From the NCBI RefSeq assembly GCF_040047665.1, contig NZ_CP157355.1, positions 1,984,001 through 2,048,000 on the forward strand: DNA of 64,000 nt. Direction: 5' to 3'. Position 1 is the first letter of the stretch, and each line of letters opens with the position of its first letter. A program made the translations under genes and the position numbers. The notes beneath the pieces are model-generated. The model saw only the letters and a program-made list of their open reading frames with translations, made no database searches and was not told the origin of the DNA. Below are positions 1 to 9,403 of the stretch, one piece after another. This DNA is from Chitinibacter sp. FCG-7. Lineage in GTDB: Bacteria > Pseudomonadota > Gammaproteobacteria > Burkholderiales > Chitinibacteraceae.

Positions 1-301
1 CAACCGCTTCAAACTGGCCTGATGCCTGCAGCTTTTGCAGATAAGCGTTCAGCTCGGCGCCAGACAGGCCTTTGGGTAGCTGTAGAACGTGTGATTCGCC
101 GTCGGCCATGGTAAAGCTGTGCTGCGCTTTGCCCTGGGCGGCTTCTTTGAGCGTTTGTCCCAGATCTTCGGCGTTCATGCTGCGCATCATCGGCGATGCT
201 TTGAGCTTGACGACAATCCGGTCTACCGTGTTGGCGTGTGCGCCGATGGCCATGGACGCAAGGGCGCCAGCCACCAGCAATGAGCTGCGTGTGAATTTCA
301 T
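1..301 (-). CDS. Secreted protein, probable start of an S8-type (subtilisin-like) protease; cut by window edge
   Basis: The first 100 codons of a gene that leaves the window at position 1. The ATG at 301 is preceded by GGAG eight bases upstream. The protein begins with a signal peptide (MKFTRSSLLVAGALASMAIG then AHA), followed by TVDRIVVKLK and a short alpha/beta-looking segment. Signal peptide plus a DRIVVK-type opening is common in the propeptide of secreted betaproteobacterial and xanthomonad S8 peptidases. The catalytic domain lies outside the window, so the family is inferred from the prosequence alone. It is divergent from nothing: the next gene to the right is also on the minus strand and ends in its own terminator. 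Confidence 0.5.
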   Translation of the reverse strand, partial: MKFTRSSLLVAGALASMAIGAHANTVDRIVVKLKASPMMRSMNAEDLGQTLKEAAQGKAQHSFTMADGESHVLQLPKGLSGAELNAYLQKLQASGQFEAV

Positions 302-644
302 TTCAGGATCTCCATCCATTTTTGGTAAGGTAAATTCCCCATTGCACCGTTTGCGCCGGTTTTATAAGTATCGCGTGATGGGGAGAGCGCAGCTTATTGC
401 ATTTGTCATATTGCCAAGACTTGAGGATTTCCCTAATGCAGACCAGTGTTGTGGGCTGGCTAACACGGCTAGCAATGCTCAAGGGGTATCAGCTTGAAAT
501 GGTTGCTGGATAAGTGCTGCAGCGTCATACCTTGATGGTGTAAGTCAAGGTGCAAGATAGCTTAATACCACTTTGTCGCAAAAAGTGTCATCAGGCGGTC
601 ATCTGCCCTTGGCGCTGCGTTGGCCGTGACTAAAACTGGCAGGC
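302..644. other. Intergenic region upstream of the secreted protease gene
   Basis: This stretch between the protease start and the chemoreceptor terminator must hold the promoter of the minus-strand protease gene. I see no convincing coding frame, no tRNA and no clear repeat in it. Confidence 0.4.
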
Positions 645-679
645 AAAGAAAAACCCCTTGCCGGGAGATTGGCAAGGGG
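645..679 (-). terminator. Rho-independent terminator of the chemoreceptor gene
   Basis: A nine-pair stem, CCCCTTGCC/GGCAAGGGG (654-662 with 671-679), is followed on the minus strand by a T-rich run. It lies 60 bases past the chemoreceptor stop codon. Confidence 0.8.
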
Positions 680-736
680 TATGTTGATACAGCTATTAAT
701 CAATAATGTTTTGGTGTTGATACTACTAGGTGGTAT

Positions 737-3178
737 TTATTGCATCGCCAGCAATCTGGGCATTCCGGCGTCCGGTTGGGCTGCTTTGCTTAAAATGGCT
801 TGAATACCACTGGGTGTGGCGTGGCTGAGTTTGAAGACGCTCACCGCCGCCGACAGTGCTTTGGCCTGCTCTTGCAGCGATTCGGCTGCGGCGGCGGCTT
901 CTTCCACTAGCGCGGCGTTTTGCTGCGTCACTTCGTCCATATGCGTCACCGCCTGATTCACCTGCGCAATGCCCGCGCTTTGCTCGATGGACGCGTTGGC
1001 GATTTCACCGATCAGGATGCGCACGCGTTCGATACTCGATTCCACTTGCGCCATTGTTGTACCTGCTTGGTTGGCTTGCTGGCTGCCGTGGTCAACCTGC
1101 GCCACCGAATCGCTGATCAAGACCTTGATTTCCTTGGCGGCCACGGCCGAGCGCTGCGCCAGATTGCGCACTTCAGAGGCCACCACGGCAAAGCCGCGGC
1201 CTTGCTCGCCAGCGCGCGCGGCTTCCACCGCTGCGTTCAGCGCCAGAATATTGGTCTGGAAGGCAATGCTGTCGATCACGCTGATGATGTCAACAATCTT
1301 GCGCGACGATTCCTGAATCGAGCCCATGGTCTGCACGACCTGCCGCACCATCACGCCGCCATCCTGCGTCACTTGGGCTGACGCATGCGCCAGCTGATTG
1401 GCTTCTTTGGCGTTATCGGCGTTCTGGCGCACGGTACCGGTTAACTCCTCGGTGCTGGCGGCGGTTTCTTCCAGATTGGCGGCCTGTGATTCGGTGCGGC
1501 GCGACAAATCGGCATTCCCCTGCGCGATTTCGCCAACGGCTTGCTGGATCGTAATGCCGGCCTGCTGAATCTCGCCCACCAGATGCTGCAGATTATCTAC
1601 CGTGGTATTGACCGCATCGCTGGTTTCGCCAAACAGCCCCGGATAATGCTGGGTGATTTTCTGCGTCAGATCGCCATCGGCCAGCGCCTGGGCAACGCGC
1701 ATCACGTCGCGCAGGCCGGTATCTGTGATGCGGGACAATTCATTGAGCCGCTCGGCCAGACTGAGCGAAAAGCCTTTTTTGTCGCCGGTATTGAGCCGCG
1801 TACTGAAGTCGCCATGCTCGGCGGCTGCGCTGACCATGGCGTTGACTTCATTAATAATCGTATTGAGTGTGCCCACGGTGGCATTGACACCGGTTTTGGT
1901 GCGGCCAAATAGGCCTGGGTAGTCCTTGCTAATGCTCTGGCTTAAATCACCCTGCGCCAACGCTTCGGACACGCGCAGCACGTCGTTAAAACCCACATCG
2001 CAGGTGATAATTAGCTGGTTGAGATTTTCCAGCATCGCTTTGAACATGAATTGATACTGGCTGGCGTCGCAACGCGGACTAAAGTCGCCGTTGGCACCGG
2101 CCTCGGCCAGCCGCTGGATGTCGCTGCTGATCGCCAGCAAGGCGCGTTTGACTTCGGCAATTGACTGCGTGATTTTGGCTTTTTCACCGGGCAGGGCGGG
2201 CATATCCGGCGTGAAATTGCCCTGGGAATACTGGCCGATGACGTCAATCGTGGTCTCGATAACACGGATATGATCATCCACCAGCGTGTTCACCTGAGCG
2301 GCCATCTCGCCAAAAGTGCCGGGGTACTGGCGAGCATCCAGCCGCGCGCTCATCATCCCGGCGGCATGCTGGCTCGCCATACTTTGCTGGGCGCGGACAA
2401 AATCCTGAATGGCGCTTTGCATCTGCTGCATGGCCAGCATGAGCTGGCCAGTTTCATCACGGCTGTGAATCTCGATCTGATTATCCAGCCGCCCCTGTGC
2501 GATATTCTGCGCAATCGTTACCGCGCGTGACAAGGGGTTGGAGATGGCGCGAATCAGTAGCACACCGGATAGCGCTGCCAGCGCCAGCCCCAGCAGGATC
2601 AGACCAATCGACAGCGTGCGCACCGATTCAAAGGTGGCTTGCGAGTTGTTAAATTCGGTTTTGGCCACTGTTAGCTGCAGATCGATCAGCTCGCTGACTT
2701 TTTCACTGATCGGATCAATGCTGGCATACAGCGGGCCGTCGAAGGCGATCAGCTCGCCCTGAATATTGCCTTGGCGGCCTTTTAAGTAGCTTTCCAGCTT
2801 GGCAATTTCGGCATCGGCGTGTTGAAACAGCGTCAGCGCCTGATTGGAGAGCTGCTGCTCTTCGGCGGTGAGCGTGGTGGATTGGTATTTATCCCATTCG
2901 CTGTGGATCAGGGTATTGGCGCTGGAGACTTGCTTGAGCGTGGTTTCGGCGTCAACCAGCCCGGCGTTGGCTTTGTTGACGGCATCAATCACGCTGACGG
3001 CGTAGGCGTCGGCGATGATTTTAAGCTGCTGCAGCGGAATAACCCGGTCTTCGTAGACAGTTTTGATCGAATTATTCGTTTTGTTCAGGCTGTAAATGCC
3101 CAGAGCGCCAATGCCGATCAGCAACAAAGCCAGAAAGGCGATGGTGTAGATCAAGCGCGATTTGATTGAGAGCTGCAT
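737..3178 (-). CDS. Methyl-accepting chemotaxis protein with stacked HAMP-like repeats
   Basis: Transmembrane chemoreceptor of 813 residues that would signal to CheA/CheW. The ATG at 3178 (MQLSIKSRL) is chosen over one 19 codons upstream because AGGTG precedes it. Order: membrane segment about 10-28, periplasmic four-helix-bundle sensor ([20 protein letters not shown]), second membrane segment near 190-212, HAMP, then at least two more related segments of the form DVxRVxxALAxGDLxQxI followed by YPGLFG, then the cytoplasmic signalling hairpin with its invariant tip ([20 protein letters not shown]). The receptor is longer than the usual 530-560 residues because of the repeated linker. There is no NWETF-type CheR tether at the C-terminus. 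The ligand cannot be told from sequence. Single-gene unit with its own terminator. Confidence 0.95.
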   Translation of the reverse strand: MQLSIKSRLIYTIAFLALLLIGIGALGIYSLNKTNNSIKTVYEDRVIPLQQLKIIADAYAVSVIDAVNKANAGLVDAETTLKQVSSANTLIHSEWDKYQSTTLTAEEQQLSNQALTLFQHADAEIAKLESYLKGRQGNIQGELIAFDGPLYASIDPISEKVSELIDLQLTVAKTEFNNSQATFESVRTLSIGLILLGLALAALSGVLLIRAISNPLSRAVTIAQNIAQGRLDNQIEIHSRDETGQLMLAMQQMQSAIQDFVRAQQSMASQHAAGMMSARLDARQYPGTFGEMAAQVNTLVDDHIRVIETTIDVIGQYSQGNFTPDMPALPGEKAKITQSIAEVKRALLAISSDIQRLAEAGANGDFSPRCDASQYQFMFKAMLENLNQLIITCDVGFNDVLRVSEALAQGDLSQSISKDYPGLFGRTKTGVNATVGTLNTIINEVNAMVSAAAEHGDFSTRLNTGDKKGFSLSLAERLNELSRITDTGLRDVMRVAQALADGDLTQKITQHYPGLFGETSDAVNTTVDNLQHLVGEIQQAGITIQQAVGEIAQGNADLSRRTESQAANLEETAASTEELTGTVRQNADNAKEANQLAHASAQVTQDGGVMVRQVVQTMGSIQESSRKIVDIISVIDSIAFQTNILALNAAVEAARAGEQGRGFAVVASEVRNLAQRSAVAAKEIKVLISDSVAQVDHGSQQANQAGTTMAQVESSIERVRILIGEIANASIEQSAGIAQVNQAVTHMDEVTQQNAALVEEAAAAAESLQEQAKALSAAVSVFKLSHATPSGIQAILSKAAQPDAGMPRLLAMQ

Positions 3179-3406
3179 CGGTATCACCTTTGTTGATTTA
3201 TTTTTGTAACTTACACGTTTGAATACGGTAAGCATTCTCTGTGATAGCTGTATGTATTTGGAATAGCAAAGGCCTTATCCGGTGTTTGCGCTAATACCAC
3301 TGACGGGCGGCGGGCTTGACACTACTTCTTTGGAGGCATGCCTGCAGACGAGCGACACGGTATAGTTTGGGGTATATAAAATGCGATCAAACCGGGGGTG
3401 GAGCAG

Positions 3407-4141
3407 ATGTTCAGAGTGCTGATTTTGAGTGTGGCCTTGTGTCTGGGCATGCCAGCTACGGCAGCAACGGTGAAGGTGGCGGCGGCTTCGAATTTTGTTG
3501 CACCACTCAATGCACTGGCGGCCGATTTTGCCAAGCGCAGCGGTCATCAGTTGCAGATCAGCAGCGGAGCGACTGGCAAGCTGTTTGCACAAATCAGCCA
3601 TGGCGCGCCATTTGAAGTTTTTCTGGCTGCCGACGATGAAGCGCCGGGCAAGTTGGCGGCGGAGGGTTTGGCCAGAAAAGATACCCTGTTTACGTATGCG
3701 ACTGGACGTCTTGTTTTATGGTCTTCTACGGGCAATACCCCGAATGAAAACACTCTGAAAACGAGCGATTTAAATAAACTGGCGCTCGCCAACCCCAAAG
3801 TTGCGCCCTATGGCCGCGCGGCGGTGGAATATCTGCAGGCGCAAGGCCTGTATAACGGGCTGAAGAGCAAGCTGGTCTATGGCGAAAATATCGCGCAGGC
3901 ACTGCAATTTGTTGCTACTGGCAATGCCGAGTATGGCCTGATCGCCGCCTCGCTGGTGATGCTCGATGGTCAGTTCACGTTGGGGCAGGGCTGGCTGGTG
4001 CCTGCGCAGTATCATCAGCCGATTCGGCAAGATGCGGTGTTGCTTAATCTGGGGCAGGGCAACGCCGCCGCGACGGCCTTTTTGCACTATCTGAAATCCG
4101 CGCCCGCCCAGCAGATTATCCGCCGCTATGGGTACCAGTAA
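3407..4141 (+). CDS. modA: Molybdate ABC transporter substrate-binding protein ModA
   Basis: Periplasmic molybdate-binding protein of about 244 residues. A signal peptide (FRVLILSVALCLGMPATAA) is followed by VKVAAASNFVAPLNALAADF and the ligand-binding SSGATGKLFAQI, both typical of ModA. A GTG three codons upstream (3398) is in frame, but the ATG at 3407 gives a normal signal peptide; a GGAG lies close before it. It is the first gene of a transport operon: modB starts two bases after its stop. No ModE site was recognised upstream. Confidence 0.93.
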   Translation: MFRVLILSVALCLGMPATAATVKVAAASNFVAPLNALAADFAKRSGHQLQISSGATGKLFAQISHGAPFEVFLAADDEAPGKLAAEGLARKDTLFTYATGRLVLWSSTGNTPNENTLKTSDLNKLALANPKVAPYGRAAVEYLQAQGLYNGLKSKLVYGENIAQALQFVATGNAEYGLIAASLVMLDGQFTLGQGWLVPAQYHQPIRQDAVLLNLGQGNAAATAFLHYLKSAPAQQIIRRYGYQ

Positions 4142-4143
4142 TC

Positions 4144-4818
4144 ATGCTTAATGCAGACGACTTGGCCGCCATTTACCTGACCATCAAGCTAGCCGCCACC
4201 ACCACCGTGATCTTGCTACTGCTGGCCACGCCGCTGGCCTGGTGGCTGGCGCGTAATCAGGGCTGGTGGGCCAAAGTGATCGGTGCCGTGGTCACATTGC
4301 CGCTGGTGCTGCCGCCCACGGTGATTGGCTTTTATTTACTGATTACGCTGGGGCCAAATGGTGGGCTAGGGCAATTCACGCAAGCGCTGGGGCTGGGCTT
4401 CTTGCCGTTTACTTTCTGGGGGCTGGTACTAGCGTCGATCATTTATTCGCTGCCGTTTGCCGTGCAACCCTTGCAGCAGGCCTTTGCTGTGATCGGTGCG
4501 CGGCCGCTGGAAGTGGCCGCTACTTTGCGCGCCTCGCCGCGCGATACGTTTTTTAGTGTGGTGTTGCCGCTGGCCAGACCCGGTATCATCACCGCCGCGG
4601 TGATGAGTTTTGCGCACACCGTCGGCGAATTTGGTGTCGTGCTGATGATAGGCGGCAATATCCCGCACGAAACGCGCGTGGTGTCGGTGCAGATTTATGA
4701 TCATGTCGAAGCGCTGCAATATACGCAGGCGCACGCCTTGGCGCTGACGATGCTGGTGTTTAGTTTTATCGTCTTACTCGCACTGCATGTATTAAATAAG
4801 CCGGTGCGAACCATTTAA
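4144..4818 (+). CDS. modB: Molybdate ABC transporter permease ModB
   Basis: Inner-membrane permease, 224 residues with about five hydrophobic segments. The cytoplasmic EAA loop that docks on the ATPase is visible (EVAATLRASPRDTFFSVVLP), and LPLVLPPTVIGFYLL is characteristic of ModB. It begins two bases after modA. The cognate ATPase gene modC does not follow directly but lies about 1 kb downstream, after two unrelated genes. Confidence 0.95.
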   Translation: MLNADDLAAIYLTIKLAATTTVILLLLATPLAWWLARNQGWWAKVIGAVVTLPLVLPPTVIGFYLLITLGPNGGLGQFTQALGLGFLPFTFWGLVLASIIYSLPFAVQPLQQAFAVIGARPLEVAATLRASPRDTFFSVVLPLARPGIITAAVMSFAHTVGEFGVVLMIGGNIPHETRVVSVQIYDHVEALQYTQAHALALTMLVFSFIVLLALHVLNKPVRTI

Positions 4819-4836
4819 TTCATTTGGAAAAAAGCA

Positions 4837-5199
4837 ATGAGTACTGTTGAAATCGAAGTGGCCAATTTTTACCGCGAAGTCGCGCAAAGCCAAACGATCT
4901 GGAGCATTAAAGACGACGTCGGTTTCCCTGCTCCCATCGGTGGCAAAGGCAAACGCGCGATGCCATTCTGGTCGAGCAAAGCGCGCGCCGCAGAAGAAAT
5001 CTCCAACGTGCCATCGTTCAAAGGTTTTGAGCCGGTGGCGATTGCATGGGATGTTTTCGCGCAGCAAATGCTGCCCGGCATGGAGCGCGATGGCCTGCTC
5101 GCCGGCGTGAATTGGTCGTCGATTGCTGCGGTGTCGGTGGATGTGACGCCTTCGGAATTGCAAGCTTTGGTTGAAAGTGCACGAATTAAATCACATTAG
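4837..5199 (+). CDS. DUF2750 domain protein
   Basis: Small soluble protein of 120 residues matching the DUF2750 family: an N-terminal IWSIKDDVGFPAP segment, then MPFWSSKARAAEEI, and near the end MERDGLLAGVNW. No biochemical role is established for this family. It begins 18 bases after modB, in the same direction and with base composition like its neighbours, so it is probably co-transcribed with the molybdate genes. Its place between modB and modC is unusual and no functional link to molybdate is visible. Confidence 0.8.
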   Translation: MSTVEIEVANFYREVAQSQTIWSIKDDVGFPAPIGGKGKRAMPFWSSKARAAEEISNVPSFKGFEPVAIAWDVFAQQMLPGMERDGLLAGVNWSSIAAVSVDVTPSELQALVESARIKSH

Positions 5200-5234
5200 T
5201 TTCCAGAAGTAATTCCTGACCAAAAGAGGTATTA

Positions 5235-5825
5235 ATGCTTGAAGCCTTGATCGTTAATTTTACAAACTCTAGTGATGGTGGATTTAATTATTCTGATGGG
5301 ATCGCCATTGCGGCTGTACTAGTTTCAATGGCGGCTTTTTTTTATTCAATTTGGGCAGCAAAAACTGCAAATGCGATTGCTCTTCTTGATGTTCGGGCGA
5401 AGATCGCTATGGAGCTTGATGATTTTGTGATGCTACTAGAAATTGGGCGTGTCACAAAGGAAGATGGAGTGATGATTTGCCCATTTAATGTTTCTGCAAT
5501 AAATGATGATACTATTAAAATTACTACTTGTTGGGCTATGGTTCGAGACTTTCGCAAGAGGAGCTTCAAGTCTAAGTATATATTTGATGTTGAGGTTGCT
5601 AAAAGAGTAGAAGGCTACCATGGTTTAATTCATATATATTTAGTTGAACTGGAGTGCGCTAACAGGGATTTTAAAATTTATAAAGTCATTAGTAAATCAA
5701 TAGTTGAGAAGTTAGATGATTTATATTATGACTTAATACGTGAAGGGAAGGCGATTCGAGACTTGATTGATAAAGAAGCTCGAGTTGTAATTAAGTCGCC
5801 TTTTGATACCGATTTTAATCCTTAG
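5235..5825 (+). CDS. Hypothetical membrane-anchored protein, AT-rich
   Basis: Unrecognised protein of 196 residues. One membrane segment lies at about residues 21-44 (GIAIAAVLVSMAAFFYSIWA), leaving a cytoplasmic, charged alpha-helical remainder. The arrangement of a short N-terminus, one helix and a soluble domain resembles small membrane-tethered accessory proteins, but I cannot name a family. The DNA is clearly richer in A and T, with many AAT, ATT and TTA codons, than the flanking mod genes. This and its position between modB and modC suggest acquisition by transfer. An AAAGAGGT ribosome-binding site precedes the ATG. Confidence 0.7.
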   Translation: MLEALIVNFTNSSDGGFNYSDGIAIAAVLVSMAAFFYSIWAAKTANAIALLDVRAKIAMELDDFVMLLEIGRVTKEDGVMICPFNVSAINDDTIKITTCWAMVRDFRKRSFKSKYIFDVEVAKRVEGYHGLIHIYLVELECANRDFKIYKVISKSIVEKLDDLYYDLIREGKAIRDLIDKEARVVIKSPFDTDFNP

Positions 5826-5831
5826 TTATAG

Positions 5832-6920
5832 ATGGCGATGAATTTATTGCATCTACAACTATCAGCTCAGCTGGGCGACTTTTCGCTCGATGTTGACTTA
5901 ACGCTGCCTGCTACTGGCGTATCGGTACTGTTTGGCCCTTCAGGTTGCGGCAAAACGACCGTATTGCGCGCGATTGCGGGGCTGGCGCCGCAGGTGCGTG
6001 GCGTGGTCAATATTGCCGGTGCGCTGTGGCAGGACGAGGCGAGCTTTGTGCCGCCGCATTTGCGCGGCGTCGGGATGGTGTTTCAGCAGCCGAGTTTGTT
6101 TGCACATTTATCAGTTGCGCAGAATCTGCAATTTGGGCTTAAGCGCACGCCAGAGTCGCAGCGGCGGGTGAGCTATCAGCTGGCGCTGGACTTGCTGGGT
6201 ATTGCAGCGCTGTTGCCGCGTAAACCGGCGCAGTTATCCGGCGGCGAGCAGCAAAGGGTGGCGATTGCGCGTGCGTTGCTGGCGTCCCCGACGCTGTTGC
6301 TGCTTGATGAGCCGCTGGCAGCGCTCGATGCGCCGCGCAAGGCCGAGTTGCTGCCCTATCTGGCTCAGCTTAATCGTGAACTCAATATCCCGATGGTGTA
6401 CGTGACCCATGCGATGGATGAAGTCAGCCAGCTGGCCGATTATCTGGTGCTGATGAGTGCCGGGCGGCTACTTGCACAGGGCGAGCTGGCCAGCACGCTG
6501 GCGCGGCCGGATTTGCCTGCGCAGTTTGCCGAGGAGCGCTCGACGATTCTGGACACCCGCGTGGTTGAGCTTAATGCCGAGTTTCATCTGACCCGTTTGG
6601 TCTTTGGGCTTGATGGAGAGCAGGGGGCGCTTTGGGTGCCGAACAAACAGCATCAGCTGGGCCAAGCCCAGCGGCTGCGGATTATGGCGCGCGATATTAG
6701 TATCGCGACTTCGGACGAAGCGCACAGCAGTATCGTGAATCGCTTGCCAGCGCGGATCACGGCGCTATTGCCGACTACGCATCCGGCGCATGTTCTGGTG
6801 CAAATGTCGGTGCATGGTGTGAGCTTGACGGCGCAAATCACCGCCTTGTCGCAAGCGCGGCTGCAACTGGTGGTGGGGCAGGCGGTATGGGCGCAGGTGA
6901 AGGCGGTCGCTTTGTTGTAA
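5832..6920 (+). CDS. modC: Molybdate ABC transporter ATPase ModC
   Basis: ATPase of the molybdate importer, 362 residues. Visible motifs: Walker A GPSGCGKTT near 33-41, Q-loop VFQQPSLF, signature LSGGEQQRVAIARALL, Walker B LLLLDEPLAALD and the switch histidine VTHAMDE. The C-terminal third carries a molybdate/tungstate-binding MOBE-type domain (LPARITALL...GQAVWAQVKAVAL). The start is ATG 5832 or ATG 5838; neither has a strong Shine-Dalgarno, perhaps because the gene was separated from modB by the AT-rich insertion. It ends the operon. Confidence 0.93.
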   Translation: MAMNLLHLQLSAQLGDFSLDVDLTLPATGVSVLFGPSGCGKTTVLRAIAGLAPQVRGVVNIAGALWQDEASFVPPHLRGVGMVFQQPSLFAHLSVAQNLQFGLKRTPESQRRVSYQLALDLLGIAALLPRKPAQLSGGEQQRVAIARALLASPTLLLLDEPLAALDAPRKAELLPYLAQLNRELNIPMVYVTHAMDEVSQLADYLVLMSAGRLLAQGELASTLARPDLPAQFAEERSTILDTRVVELNAEFHLTRLVFGLDGEQGALWVPNKQHQLGQAQRLRIMARDISIATSDEAHSSIVNRLPARITALLPTTHPAHVLVQMSVHGVSLTAQITALSQARLQLVVGQAVWAQVKAVALL

Positions 6921-7104
6921 TCTTTGGGTATATGTTTGTACGGTATAGTGGGCATGCCCTGCAAAGATATACATGAGATATGTATGTGTTGGCGTAAGCT
7001 TTGGCTTGTCGCACAACGGTGCATGCGCGCTATGCCCGGCTTTGCAAATGACATTGGGCTACGGATAATCAAGAACTTATTAGATATTGCTAATCGAGAA
7101 TGGC

Positions 7105-8565
7105 GTGAAATTGATTCCCAAACGTTTGCACCTACTGCTGCTGGTGGCAACCTTGCTGGTGCTGGGTTTTCTCACGACCAGCCTGGCTAGCTACTGGGTT
7201 TCGCGTGACGAGATTCATCACGGCATTGTGAGCAACGCGCTACCGCTGACCGGCGACAATATCTATTCCGAAATCCAGAAAGACATGCTGCGTCCGGTGT
7301 TTATTTCGGCGCAGATGGCGCACGACACCTTTGTTCGCGACTGGATTCTGGATGGCGAGCGCGACGTAAACCAGATTGTGCGCTACCTCAAGGAAGTGAA
7401 AACCAAAAACGGCACGCTGACCAGCTTTCTGGTCTCCGAGCGCAGCCGGCATTACTACCATGCCGGGGGAGTGCTCAAAGACGTGAGCGAGCAGGAGCCG
7501 CGCGACGCCTGGTATTTCCGCGTACGGCAAATGAGCCAGCTATTTGAAACCAATGTCGACCCCGATCTGGCGCACCGCGACAAGATGACCATTTTCATCA
7601 ACTACCGCGTGCTCGATTATCAGGGCCAATTTATTGGGGCGATTGGCGTGGGCATTACGCTCGATACCATGTCGCAACTCTTGCAAAGCTACGAGCGGCG
7701 TTTTGCGCGGCAGATTTATTTTGTGAATGCCAAGGGCGAGGTGGTACTCACCGGGCAGAGCAAGCAGCATCGCGGCTCGATTCGCACCCAGCCGGGGCTG
7801 AGCGAGATTGCCGGGCAGATTATTAATCGCAGCACCAAACCCACGCAGCTCAATTACCACCATCAGGGGCAGGATATTCAGGTTAATTCGCGCTATATCC
7901 CCGAGCTGGGCTGGTATCTGATTGTTGAGCAGAACGAAACCGAAATCCTGCGCCCTGTGCAGCGCGTTCTGCTGCTCAATTTGGTGATTTCGGCGCTGGT
8001 GACGCTGATGGTGATTGCGCTGGCGCTCTACAGCATCAATCGCAACCAGCGCAAGCTGGAAAAAGTGGCGACAATTGATGCGCTGACCCAGCTGTACAAC
8101 CGGCAGGCGTTTGAAGTGGTGCTGGCGCAAAAGCTGAACGAGCTGGCGCGGCGGCCACGCGCGATTTCGGGGGTGTTTGTCGATATTGATCTGTTCAAGC
8201 AGGTGAATGACGAATTTGGCCACGCCGCAGGCGATCAAGTCTTGCAGGAATTTGCCCAGCTGCTGCGCAATGCTGCACCGCGCACTTCGGATATTCTGGC
8301 GCGCTGGGGCGGGGAAGAGTTTATTCTCATTCTGGATGATTGCGATCTGCTGCACGCCGTTGATCTGGCCGAGCGCCTGCGCCTGAGCGTGGCCAGCCAC
8401 CATTTTGATCTGCCTACCGTTCGCCCAATCACCATTAGCGTGGGCGTGACGCAATGGCAAAATGGCGAGTCACTGGCCGACTTTTTCCAGCGGATTGATA
8501 GTTTGCTCTACTTTGCCAAAACCCATGGCCGTAACCAGGTGGTTGATCGTTTGCCTGCCGTGTAA
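7105..8565 (+). CDS. Membrane diguanylate cyclase with dCache-type sensor
   Basis: Makes cyclic di-GMP from two GTP. Start chosen at GTG 7105 (VKLIPKRLHLLLL), with GAG six bases upstream; frame open from TTG 7087. Layout: membrane helix at about 8-28, long periplasmic sensor of Cache type, second helix near 290-312, then a GGDEF domain beginning DALTQLYNRQAF. The active site is RWGGEEF, and an RTSD motif lies five residues before it, so the product-inhibition I-site is intact. No EAL domain is present. The gene is monocistronic, downstream of modC. The signal is unknown. Confidence 0.92.
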   Translation: MKLIPKRLHLLLLVATLLVLGFLTTSLASYWVSRDEIHHGIVSNALPLTGDNIYSEIQKDMLRPVFISAQMAHDTFVRDWILDGERDVNQIVRYLKEVKTKNGTLTSFLVSERSRHYYHAGGVLKDVSEQEPRDAWYFRVRQMSQLFETNVDPDLAHRDKMTIFINYRVLDYQGQFIGAIGVGITLDTMSQLLQSYERRFARQIYFVNAKGEVVLTGQSKQHRGSIRTQPGLSEIAGQIINRSTKPTQLNYHHQGQDIQVNSRYIPELGWYLIVEQNETEILRPVQRVLLLNLVISALVTLMVIALALYSINRNQRKLEKVATIDALTQLYNRQAFEVVLAQKLNELARRPRAISGVFVDIDLFKQVNDEFGHAAGDQVLQEFAQLLRNAAPRTSDILARWGGEEFILILDDCDLLHAVDLAERLRLSVASHHFDLPTVRPITISVGVTQWQNGESLADFFQRIDSLLYFAKTHGRNQVVDRLPAV

Positions 8566-8697
8566 TTAATTGACGTGATAGAGCGGCAATAGTGCATAGG
8601 GGCAGATCGCCAATCGGTTTATGCTGGAGTCATTGTTTGGATTGATCAACCCGATTCCCGCCGAGCGGGAAGCTCAGCACCATGGAGAACAGTCGCA

Positions 8698-9192
8698 ATG
8701 AAGAAAAGTACGATTAAAACCCTCCCTTTGACCGCGTGTACTCTGGCCATGACTGCGCTCGCCAGCATGGCGGCACACGCCCAGAGCGACCCGCTCAAGG
8801 CTTTTCCAGCTGCAGAACCTGGCTATCAGCGCATTGTGATCAAGCTGCCGCCAGTGAAAAATCCCGATTTGTATCGCGTGCAACTGATTCCGGGCAAAGT
8901 GATCGACGCCGATTGCAATACACGCGGTTTACGCGGCGAAATCGACGAAGAAACCGTCAAAGGCTGGGGATATAACTACTGGAAAGTCGAAAAAGTCGGC
9001 CCGGGCCCGACCACGATGATGGCCTGCCCGCCGGGCACCAGCAGCCGTAAATTTGTGCCGGTGTATTCCGACGACGACCTGATTCGCTACAACAGCAAAT
9101 TGCCGGTGGTGGTGTACGTGCCGAATGATGTTGAGCTGCGCTACAAAATCTGGCGTGCCCCGGAGAAAGCCAAAGTGGGTTCGGTAGAATAA
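8698..9192 (+). CDS. eco: Ecotin, periplasmic serine protease inhibitor
   Basis: Dimeric inhibitor of trypsin-fold serine proteases, 164 residues with a signal peptide ending near MAAHA. The match to ecotin is clear: the EGWGYDYY-like VKGWGYNYWKVEKV, the reactive loop TTMMACPPG with Met at P1 flanked by the disulfide cysteine, and RYNSKLPVVVYVPNDVELRYKIW. In known organisms ecotin protects the cell against host or predator proteases. A GGAGAA ribosome-binding site precedes the ATG. Single gene followed directly by a terminator hairpin. Confidence 0.93.
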   Translation: MKKSTIKTLPLTACTLAMTALASMAAHAQSDPLKAFPAAEPGYQRIVIKLPPVKNPDLYRVQLIPGKVIDADCNTRGLRGEIDEETVKGWGYNYWKVEKVGPGPTTMMACPPGTSSRKFVPVYSDDDLIRYNSKLPVVVYVPNDVELRYKIWRAPEKAKVGSVE

Positions 9193-9193
9193 A

Positions 9194-9220
9194 AACAACG
9201 GGGCTTTCGCCCCGTTGTTA
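9194..9220 (+). terminator. Ecotin terminator hairpin, left copy of a 27 bp duplication
   Basis: AACAACGGGG/CCCCGTTGTT stem just past the ecotin stop codon. An identical 27-base copy lies at 9366-9392, on the other side of the dispersed repeat. Confidence 0.75.
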
Positions 9221-9247
9221 GGCTGTAAATAAAGTGAGAATCCGTGA

Positions 9248-9350
9248 TTTTCAAGTCTCGGCAAAGCCGATCCTAAGCAATAAGGCCTTGATGTTTTATT
9301 CCCACCCCTCCCGTCCCCTCCTTGAGGGGAGCCTCGCTTCGCGAGTGGGG
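9248..9350 (+). repeat. Dispersed intergenic repeat, copy A
   Basis: Non-coding repeat with internal small palindromes (TCGGCAAAGCCGA, CCTTGAGGGG, CTCGCTTCGCGAG). Its last 60 bases (9291-9350) are identical to the reverse complement of 40487-40546, and the rest is similar. It lies between two perfect copies of the ecotin terminator hairpin. No coding capacity. Confidence 0.85.
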
Positions 9351-9365
9351 TTTATCATTTGATAT

Positions 9366-9392
9366 AACAACGGGGCTTTCGCCCCGTTGTTA
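9366..9392 (-). terminator. Second copy of the ecotin hairpin; would serve the AGCS gene
   Basis: Identical to 9194-9220. Here the palindrome extends outward by five more bases on each side (GATAT...ATATC), giving a 15-pair stem. It lies just beyond the stop codon of the convergent symporter gene. Confidence 0.7.
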
Positions 9393-9403
9393 TATCAATG
9401 CGT

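Noticed and set aside
7540..8460. 306-codon frame antisense to the diguanylate cyclase
   Set aside because: It is a mirror of the high-GC GGDEF gene, which has clear motifs on the other strand.
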